DNA from: Brachycybe producta | Lineage: Eukaryota; Arthropoda; Diplopoda; Playtdesmida; Andrognathidae | Assembly (NCBI GenBank): GCA_036925085.1 | Contig: JAUPFP010000052.1 | Coordinates: forward strand, 806,001 to 870,000 | Direction of reading: 5' to 3' | Length of the DNA: 64,000 nucleotides | In this document: piece by piece, positions 44,370 to 53,000 of the stretch | Numbering within the stretch: the first letter of the stretch is position 1 | Layout of the letters: every line of letters begins with the position of its first letter | Translations under genes and position numbers: made by a program | The notes under the pieces: model-generated | Told to the model about the DNA's origin: nothing | The model's input: only the letters and a program-made list of their open reading frames with translations | The model's database searches: none

Positions 44370-44705
44370 TAGATCATTTATTTTTTGCGCGTAGCATTAG
44401 ATGGCGCCACTAGCCCCTCCCTCCCATAGAAATGTACCGACTTCCTTTTTTTTTGCACGTGGCCAAACTTTTAATTGCGTCATCACTATTATTCTACACG
44501 TGCTCTCTCTCTTTTCACTTATATTATTGTTCTGGGTATAAGTTTGTCCACGTGCTCTGATAATCAAGGTTGTTTTGGACGCACTTTTAGAGGCTAAAAG
44601 GGTGCATTCGATTTCAACTTAATTGGCACGTGTGGAGTTTGGCCACCTATGGAGGTTGCATGGCGCCATCTACCGTGCATTTACACACGTATTTTTTCTA
44701 TGGAG
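44370..44705 (+). mobile_element. Family C element
   Basis: The best copy, about 335 bp. In order: GTAGCATTAGATGGCGCCAC, GCACGTGGCC (CACGTG at 44,456), ACACGTGCTC, CCACGTGCTC, AGAGGCTAAAAGGGTGCATT, GGCACGTGTGGAG, GGCGCCATCTACC, and a terminal TTTTTCTATGGAGC. Four CACGTG palindromes are present. Confidence 0.85.
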
Positions 44706-44739
44706 CTCTCCTCTTAAGCAGACAATATATTTTTTTAAT

Positions 44740-44825
44740 TTTTGTCTTGAAAAAGTTTATTTTGAAAGATATCCCCCGCACATGAAATCCTTCTTCTTAC
44801 CCTTCTAGTTTCTAAAACACTTTCT
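44740..44825. mobile_element. Family F right arm
   Basis: AAAAGTTTATTTTGAAAGAT then CCCTTCTAGTTTCTAAAACA. It is the reciprocal of the arm at 44,240-44,345. Confidence 0.65.
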
Positions 44826-44980
44826 AGTTTCTCTTCAATTTTACTCTTCTGAAATCGAAAATCAGCTGTTTATAAACGATCTTACCAGCTAGAGGGCGCT
44901 CTAGTCTCACGCGCCAACTTAAAAGCTTGTTTATTATTAATTTAAAAAAAAAGACAACGCGCTAAACGAGTACAACTCAC

Positions 44981-45059
44981 CGGAAGTGACGCAATCGACG
45001 CTAAGAAGAATAACGAGAAAAGTTCCTAAAAACGTACGCAACAGTCCGACGAAACTCAT
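44981..45059 (-). CDS. Candidate first coding exon with signal peptide (gene continues left)
   Basis: On the minus strand an ATG at 45,059 with A at -3 opens 26 codons plus one base. The peptide starts MSFVGLLRTF, then runs through a hydrophobic core (LGTFLVILLSVDCV) to a small-residue end (TS), a typical secretory signal peptide. It ends at a consensus donor, CCG followed by GTGAGT, in phase 1. Phase-1 introns just after the signal peptide are common in animal secreted and receptor genes. The protein family is not known, because no further exon could be found in the 45 kb to the left. Upstream (45,060-45,660) would be 5' UTR and promoter. Chance is possible: the exon is short and rests on composition and donor alone. 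Confidence 0.5.
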
Positions 45060-45719
45060 CTTATTGGTGTTTTGTTTTTTGATTAAAAAACAACAAACAG
45101 CGGAGAAAGAAAGCGAAAAATAAAAAACCCAGCAACTATTTCAGGCAACTAATAACCAAGAAGAAGGCAACTTGCCAACAAAGTTGCTCAATTTTAGTTG
45201 CATCGCGATGAAACACTTTCAACTAGTAAAAACTGCAATACCGCTTTTTGCATGAAAAAAGTACGAAGATGCGAAAATCAAATAAAAACCCGTAAACGAA
45301 ACTGAAAAAGCCGATAAGAATCTCTTCTTTTGGCTCGATTTAAATACGAAAAGATCTGCGAAAAAAAAACCACCGTCCACTGTGATTCACGGCGCGAAAA
45401 AAACCTGATTTTAAGAGAAGAAGAACGAACGAACGAACGCGAAAAAGATGAAGCGACAAACTGAGCGAATTCAGAAAGAAATCTGCTCTTTTTATAATAG
45501 AGATTACAGCGCCACGTAGCGACCATCATCCTAACTAATGATAAAAGAAAGATCTCCCCCCCCCCCCCCAAGATATCGATTTCATAAAAAACAATAGAAA
45601 AAGGATTAGAATGAAAATGTTCAACGATTTCATTTTCATTTGGCGAAAAAACAACGACAAAGTACAAAATACACGAGAATACAACAAGAATTATTGGTTC
45701 AGATCAATTGATTTGAATT
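45060..45719. other. Possible 5' UTR and promoter of the signal-peptide exon
   Basis: This has more CpG than the DNA to the left, with CGAACGAACGAACGCG near 45,425 and a C run near 45,557. If the exon at 44,981-45,059 is real, its leader and promoter should lie here. No TATA box position is convincing. Confidence 0.3.
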
Positions 45720-46640
45720 ATCAGTGGCTCACGGGCCAAATAAACACAATTTTGGTGACTCGCGGGCCATTAAAAACACCTACCTGCTCGCGGGTAAAAT
45801 TAACAACTTCAGTGGATCGCGGACTAAATAAACACTTCTTGTGGCTCGCGGGCCAAATTAACACTTGTTTGGAGCACGCGAGCCAAATAAACACTTCATT
45901 GCCTTTTGGGCCAAATAAATATTTCTGGTGGCTCGCGGCCCATTAAAACACTTTCCTGCTCGCGGGTAAAATTAATAATTTCAGTGGCTCACGGACTAAA
46001 TAAACACTTCTTGTGGCTCGCGGGCCAAATTAACACTTGTTTGGAGCACGCGAGCCAAATAAACACTTCATTGCCTTTTGGGCCAAATAAATATTTCTGG
46101 TGGCTCGCGGCCCATTAAAACACTTTCCTGCTCGCGGGTAAAATTAATAATTTCAGTGGCTCACGGACTAAATAAACACTTTTTGTGGCTCGCGGGCCAA
46201 ATAAACACTTGTTTGGGGCACGCGAGCTAAATAAACAGTTCAACGCCTTTTGGGCCAAATAAATATTTCTGGTGGCTCGCGGTCCATTAAAACACTTACT
46301 GGCTCCCGGGTAACATTAACAACTTCAGTGGCTCGCGGGCCAAATAAACTATTTTGGTGGCCCATTAAAAAACACTTTTACTGGCTCGCGGACTAAAACA
46401 CTTTTTGCAGCTCGTGAGCCAAATAAACACTTCAATGGCTTTTGGGCCAAATAAATATTTCTGGCGGCTCGCAGGCCAAATAAACATTTGGCAACATGCG
46501 AACAAAATAAACACTTTCAGTAGCTTGTGGGCCAAATAAATATTTTCGTTCTCTCGCGGACTAAATAAGTATTTTGGGCCAAATAAGTATTGTGGGCTAA
46601 ATAAAATTAACGGCTCGCGGGCCAAATGAAAGTTGTTCCA
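45720..46640. repeat. ~30-bp minisatellite with ~173-bp higher-order period
   Basis: Short units of the type GGCTCGCGGGCCAAATAAAC, with variants ending CACTT, recur throughout. Sets of five or six variants repeat as a block: TTTGGGCCAAATAAATATTT occurs at about 45,904, 46,077 and 46,248. The edges are more diverged. Open frames of 45,611-46,649 translate it. Confidence 0.9.
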
Positions 46641-46839
46641 ATGGTACATGAGCCAGCAGCTGAAAACAATCTTAATTAAATCATAAGTTTAATTAGAAGA
46701 AAAAAAAGGTCAAATTAAAGTAAAAAAATGTCATTAATTAATCCCATTTCAGGTAAAATTCATTCGCTTTAAAAAATAAATCATTTTAAAACGGCTATCA
46801 GACGAGAGGTGGCGCCACTACCAACAAAAAAAATTAAGT

Positions 46840-48170
46840 GTAATGACGTCACTTATCTAACCGGTTACTAATATCTTTTAAATACTACCGGTTATCTAAC
46901 AAAAATCAGAAACCAATATAAGAACGTGAGATATAGTATTACATTATACGAATCGAAGCATAACGCAATTCACTAGCAGACCCTATATTAAATAAGATAA
47001 AAAAATGTACCAAAATGGCGGTACAGCCGCATACCATAATATATATAAAAACGCCATATTAATACACCTAATTGGCTTCAAATATTTGTTATAAATGCCC
47101 CAAAGGTCCGTTTTTCATTTTTCGCTTTTTGCGTACTTTTTATTAATAAAATGATAAATATATTTATGATAAATATTATTTCGGGGTCATAGCTTTGATT
47201 TGGGACTTCGAACAAGACAGAACAATGCTTAAAACAGACAAAAAAATATGATTTTTTTTACCTTGAGATGACACCCGAAACCGCCAAAATTTTGCCGGGT
47301 TTTTTTTTTCTAACTTTACGCGCCTCAACACAAATTAACATAAAATTTCATCATTTCGCGAACTTTAAAACGAACATTTCGTTTTACTGCGAATAAAACT
47401 CCTTACTACGGTATCAATTAGCCTAAAATGAACGTTAAAAACGCGATTTTTCAGCGGAAACTTCTTAGAAAACGACGAACAGAAACAACTGACAGCTGAG
47501 TCCAGCTGACGAAAATACAATGACGTCATAACTAATAACCGGTTACGAAGCCACTTCAAACAAATAACCGATTAAAAACGCTATAGAATAATTTACATGA
47601 AGACAAACAATACAACTGCCAATGACATATTGAAGCATAACAGAATACTAAACAAATCATTGAAAACAACATTAAAAACGTACCAAGATGGCGACAAAAA
47701 CACATACATGAAATATTAGAATCGCCATATTACTGCCCATTGATGGGCTTCAAATATATTCTGTTAATGTCTCACGACAATTACCACATATTTATACTTA
47801 TTTTGCGATATTTTTTGAAATAAAATAACAAATAATTAAATAGATAACTCTGTTTTCGTGTCATGTTTTTCGTTTGACAAAACCAGGAAGAAATATCAAA
47901 TTTTCATTACCTTAATGAGCTGACATCGGAAACCGCCAAAAATTACCCGCCATTTATCACATTTTACTACACACTGCAACGCAAATTTACGTGAAATTTT
48001 ACCATAACGCGTACGTTAAACCAAAAATTTAGCTCTTTCGCACAAAAATATCATAATAAACTGTCATTTAGTGCCATAAACAACGTTACAAAAACGATTT
48101 TTGAATGAAAACTGATCTTAAAACGACGAACGGAAACAAAATACAGCCGACACTAAAAAAACAACAAATT
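46840..48170. repeat. Diverged tandem duplication (~676 bp unit) with promoter-like motifs
   Basis: Each unit begins with TGACGTCA followed by AACCGGTTAC (46,844 and about 47,522), then AATGGCGG or AAGATGGCG, then CGCCATATTA, GGCTTCAAATAT, and later GAAACCGCCAAAA and ACGACGAAC. On the minus strand both units have a possible donor after the conserved GGCGGTTTC block (AAG then GTAA). The units have drifted far apart, so these shared motifs stand out. Confidence 0.65.
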
Positions 48171-49052
48171 GTCACTGCGCGCCCTCAAGTGTCTAAATTC
48201 TAAAACACATCTCCATCAAATAAAGCGCTTTTACTTAAAGACATATAAAGACAATATTTATACCTGCATCAGTAAGAATAAACTTGCGACGTAAGAGGAG
48301 TTGATGTAAAATTTACGATTATGTAATTTAATCAAATAGTAAATGATCATAATAAACTTTATAAAAAGCTTAAACAAAAGGGTTTATATAATCTTTTGTT
48401 ATTACCTTTTTCATTTAAGATAAAAATACATTTCTATCAACCCCATTGACGTCACACGCTTCCTCTCAGGATGAGGTAAGTTATTGATTACAAAGCCTGG
48501 CCATATTGAAATTATTCACTTCTATTGTTGCACATCTACGCCACTAATGTCGCTACAAACAAACCTAACTCAAATTTTTAAATTTAGGTCAATGGGCCTA
48601 AATTTGTTTAACTAAAGCGCTATTACAATAAAATGCATAAATGTGAGAAAATTGAACTTGAACAAAAGCGCTCCACAAAAAAACTTTTACCTTCTGTTTC
48701 AATCAGAGTCTACCGACCTTCCCCATACAACCTCCCCCCCCCCCCTATAACTCAAGATTTCTTTCAAAATTTTAGCTTATTTTTTCTGAAACTTTAAAGA
48801 AACTTTTTATAAATGAAATTTAAAAAAAACTTCATCTGTTGTGCAATTTTATAACTGCCATAAAAAGTTTATTTTAAAAGATATCAATATGGAAATACTC
48901 TTCAGTGACTGAGCTGAACTAGTTTTATAAAACACATTAACAAAATAATCAGAAAATCTACGAGCATTTACCACCACCTTAGAACTTATATAATTTTACA
49001 GCAATTCATTTAAAAAAAATTATCAGAATTATGTAAATTTATGCAAATTAAA
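48171..49052. other. No gene; CRE-bearing repeat copy at about 48,361-48,470
   Basis: The segment with TTTTGTTATTACC, then TATCAACCC and TGACGTCAC, is repeated at about 56,225-56,345 upstream of CLPTM1L. A family F arm pair lies at about 48,845-48,935. A C run lies near 48,732. No coding signal was seen. Confidence 0.5.
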
Positions 49053-49233
49053 TGATACAGAGTAATCGTAGATCACTAAGTAACCTAGACTTCCAGATAG
49101 CTATTTAGAGAAGAACTGTGGGTAACATGGTGACCTACATGTGCAACCCACCAGTCCCCATGCAACAAGCTCAATTTAACCTACAGTTCTGAAGTGTAGG
49201 TCACCTTTAGTGACCTACGATTAGTCTGTTTTC
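49053..49233. mobile_element. Family D foldback element with perfect 9-bp target duplication
   Basis: CAAATTAAA is found at 49,044-49,052 and at 49,234-49,242. The left end is degenerate (TGATACAGAGTAATCGTAG) and the right end is ACGATTAGTCTGT plus TTTC. The middle is shortened compared with the 29.8 kb copy. Confidence 0.9.
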
Positions 49234-49740
49234 CAAATTAAACAACCTTAGGTGAATTATTTACACTTCTAGCTTCTAAAAAGACATTCAATTTATTCTT
49301 AATGCCTGCTTCTGAAATTTGAAACACAAGTCAATAAATAAACTTTGCAACAACAACAAAAAATTCAACATAATTTAAATATTCTTCATCATAAAAAAAT
49401 TATGCAACAAAAAATTAGTCTCGAATTTTAACAAAGTGAAAGGATTAATCAAAACTTTAGACCTAAATTATTACGCCTAAAGTTTTGATTAATCATTTTA
49501 CTGTTTAACTGTTTCTTTTTTTTTAAATTATGTTTTAAAACTTTTAAAGGAAAATAAAAATTATTTACAGAAGAAAACAAAATTTGTCTTAAAAAAAATT
49601 CGATGAATTAAAAAACCCATTTTGATTTGACCTTTTTAAATTAAATTAATTCTTCATTAACTTTAAGGTTTAAAATTATAAACAGCTGATTTTCAAACTC
49701 TTTGATTATTGTTTTACAAAAGAGCAATATTAAGAAAAAC
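49234..49740. other. No gene; short hairpin near 49,440-49,500
   Basis: AAAGTGAAAGGATTAATCAA with AACTTTAGAC is mirrored within 50 bp (TTTTGATTAATC), forming a hairpin. Otherwise AT-rich. This is also the expected 3' flank of CLPTM1L. I could not fix its polyadenylation signal. Confidence 0.4.
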
Positions 49741-49925
49741 TAGAACGTGTTTTAGAAACTAGAAGGGTAGTAACTCAATCACTTAAGGAGGAGACTTATA
49801 TGTTAATATCTTTCAAAATAAACCCTTTTTATAAACAAAAAAAAGCTCATTTTGAAAAATATCAACATGAAAATACAGTTAAGAATGATTGAGTTGCCTT
49901 CCTAGTTTCTAAAACATTTTCTAGT
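49741..49925. mobile_element. Family F foldback element
   Basis: TTTTAGAAACTAGAAGGGTA, ATCTTTCAAAATAAAC and the reciprocals AAATATCAACATGAAAATAC and TTGCCTTCCTAGTTTC. It lies about 115 bp past the CLPTM1L stop codon. Confidence 0.75.
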
Positions 49926-50039
49926 TTTCTCTTCATTTTGTTCTTCAGACAGAATAATCGAAGAGTTCGAGAGGCCCCGTTCACACTTTAAAAAAACCAC
50001 CTTAAAACTACGAAGAAAATCCAAAACTAAAACACATTT

Positions 50040-53000
50040 TCATTTCTCTTTCTTGGCTTCTACTTCGTTCTCAATTTCGTCGTCTTCCTTATTGATTAAG
50101 TCGTCTTTTTTCATGATTTCGTTGTCTTCCTTCGTGATTTCGTCTTCTTCCTTATTGATTAAGTCGTCTTCCTTATTGATTTCGTTGTCTTCCTTCGTGA
50201 TTTCGTCACTTTTTTTTATTTCTTCTTTTTCTTCTTTATTTTTTTCGTCTTCGAATGAAGCTCCGAATTCATTGACCCTCGTCTTATCTACACGATAAAT
50301 CCTATGTTTTGTTTTGTTTTTTTTTTAAAAGAGAAAATACTTTAAAATTCAAGATATTTTCCGATCGATAATCGAAATATAATCGAGATCGAACCATCTC
50401 TGAGATAAATAGATGAGAAAGATTATGTCGTCTCGAAAACAAGCGAAACGATGCGCAGTCGGCATCGTGATCACAAATGCAAACACGTCATCGATGAAAG
50501 TGTTGAAAGCCTGAAAAAAAAACATAATTTAATTAGCATAATATGCAAATGAAGTGGAATTAGAAATTTATTTGGAAAAAAATTCTCTATTTCAGAATTA
50601 ACAATGATAAGTGATTTAGAAACTAGAAGAGTAAATAAATCACTTAAACACAGTTTCAAATTATTATCTTTGAAAATAAACTTTTTTTGTATATTTTTTT
50701 AAATTAATATCTTTTAAAATAAACTTTTTTATGGCAGTTTTAAATTAATATCTTTTAAAATAAACTTTTTATGGCAGTTTTAAATTAATATCTTTTAAAA
50801 TAAACTTTTTATCACAGTTTCAAATTAATATAGTTTAAAATAAACTTTTTTTGTATATTTTTCAACTTAATATCTTTTAAAATAAACTTTTTATGGCAGT
50901 TTCAAATTATTATCTTTTAAAATAAACTTTTTTATGTTAGTTTCAAATTAATATAGTTTAAAATAAACTTTTTTATCACAGTTTCAAATTAATATCTTTT
51001 AAAATAAACTTTTTATCGCAGTTTAAAATTCTAAATTTACAAAACTAAAAGATTTTTAGACGAAATTAGAAAAAAATTAAGTTTCGAAAAACAAAACTTT
51101 AAAGAAAATTCAAAGTTTACTTCGAAACTAGAATAGTAAATAATTAGTATCATCATGACGATATCTTTCATAATGAACCATTTTTTTATCATTTTTTTCA
51201 CAAATTAAAATGAAAGAAAGGAGAAAAAATTGTCAATTTCAAGTTGTTAACGTAAAAACTTCGTACTTTGTACATGAAAGACCTCCAAGGAAGATGAGCC
51301 ACTGACTTAAGTTTGTAATTTACGAACAACTGTGGCAACATAAAAAGAAACCCAAATCCATAAACACCTGGGGAAAAAAAAGATTAAAACAGATTCTTAA
51401 AACTTTTCTTTTCGGTTTACGATTCCATAACAATTGTCTTTCTCGTTACCGTTGACTAGAGAACGGATACACCAAGAGTACCACCTAAAAGAAACATAAA
51501 ACAACGATAAACTTAGTTAAGAAGTGACTTAATTTACGTCATAAGTTGCGTCGCTCACCCTTTCTGAGGTGTGTAAAGCAAAGAGTAAACGGCTCCTGCG
51601 AGACACAACGGATAAAGAAGATACGACAAGTACTTCATGATCTTTTAATATAAAAAATGAATTAATTTAAGCTTGGAGATCAGATTTTTAACGACGATTT
51701 TAAGATCGATGTTTACCTCTGCATCGTATTCACCAGTTTTCTCTTCTTCAGCAGATAAAACTCCAAACTGTTTTACGAAATAAAAAAAAGACTTTTGGGC
51801 TCCAAATTGTTTTTATCGAAACTCGCAAGAATCAACGAAAACAGAAAACACAAAGTTTCCACTTTCTACAATTTTGAAGCAACTTTAAAGCTGCTTTTAA
51901 AAGCGTAAACTCCTTTCTGAAATCTGGTTATTTTGTCTTTTAGAAGTACAAAGTTGAAAGTGTTTTAGAAACTAGAAGGGGTAGCTCAATTACTTAAGGA
52001 TATTTTCAGATTGATATCTTTTAAAATAAACTTTTTATTTCAGTTTGAAACAAACGATATTTTTCTTTAATTTTTGTCTATAAAAAGTTTATTTTGAAAG
52101 ATATCAACATGAAAAAAATACCCTTAAGTGATTAAGATACCCGTTCCAGTTTCTAAAACGCTTTCAATTTCTACTCGAGTGTTGCTCATCTGTTCAGAAA
52201 ACATTTCAAAATCAAATATTTACGAATTTCTTCATAAAAGTTCTTTTCTTCATAAAGTTACTTAAGAAAAACAGACAACAAAAATCAAGAAAGACAAAAA
52301 ATAGACACTAACTTTGAGATTCGGCAAAGACTTTTGCCAAACGAGAGTCACCTTCATCGCTTTCTTCAACTTCCAAATCTATAAACAAATCAAAAAAGAA
52401 GAAAGTTCGTATTAAAAACAAAGTTACGATCGATTCGAAATTAAAAAAAAGTCAAAAAAAAAAAAAGAGAGAAGTCAACGGATAATAAAATTGTTCTTTT
52501 CGAGATATTTGATTTTGACCTCGATGACGCTTCCGATTCCAGCCGGAACCAAGACCAACATGCTCGTCTTTTCGTCGAGTAAATACAAGAAAACAATCAA
52601 ATGACTTGCACACCTCCAAACGAGGGTTCGAGTCGAAAGTCCGGCCATGTTACGACGACGATGCCAGAAAGAAATATCGTTCTTAAATGCTAGAAAGTCA
52701 AACAACAACTGAAAAATAAAAATAAAACAATTAATAATAATTATATTTAACAAAATTATTAAATTTTCTTTTACGTGAAAAGCAGCTGCGATAAAAGTAA
52801 ACAACAAAACGACGAGATTCGTATCGGTGAACATCATTTTCATGTCGTCGAGATCCTTTCTCGAGAATCCTTAAAGAAATAAAAACAACAGAAGTTTTTC
52901 TCTTTTTCGAACTCCGACACTTTTATTTAAGAAAAAAACCTCACCGTAATCTTCCATTTGCTCCATGGACGACTCGACATGAGTCATGAATCGCAGTTTA

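Noticed and set aside
45278..45667. 129-codon minus-strand open frame upstream of the signal-peptide exon
   Set aside because: It is S/F/R-rich, contains a poly-G-derived GGGG stretch, and its frame is not joined to the exon by a splice signal. More likely leader or promoter DNA.
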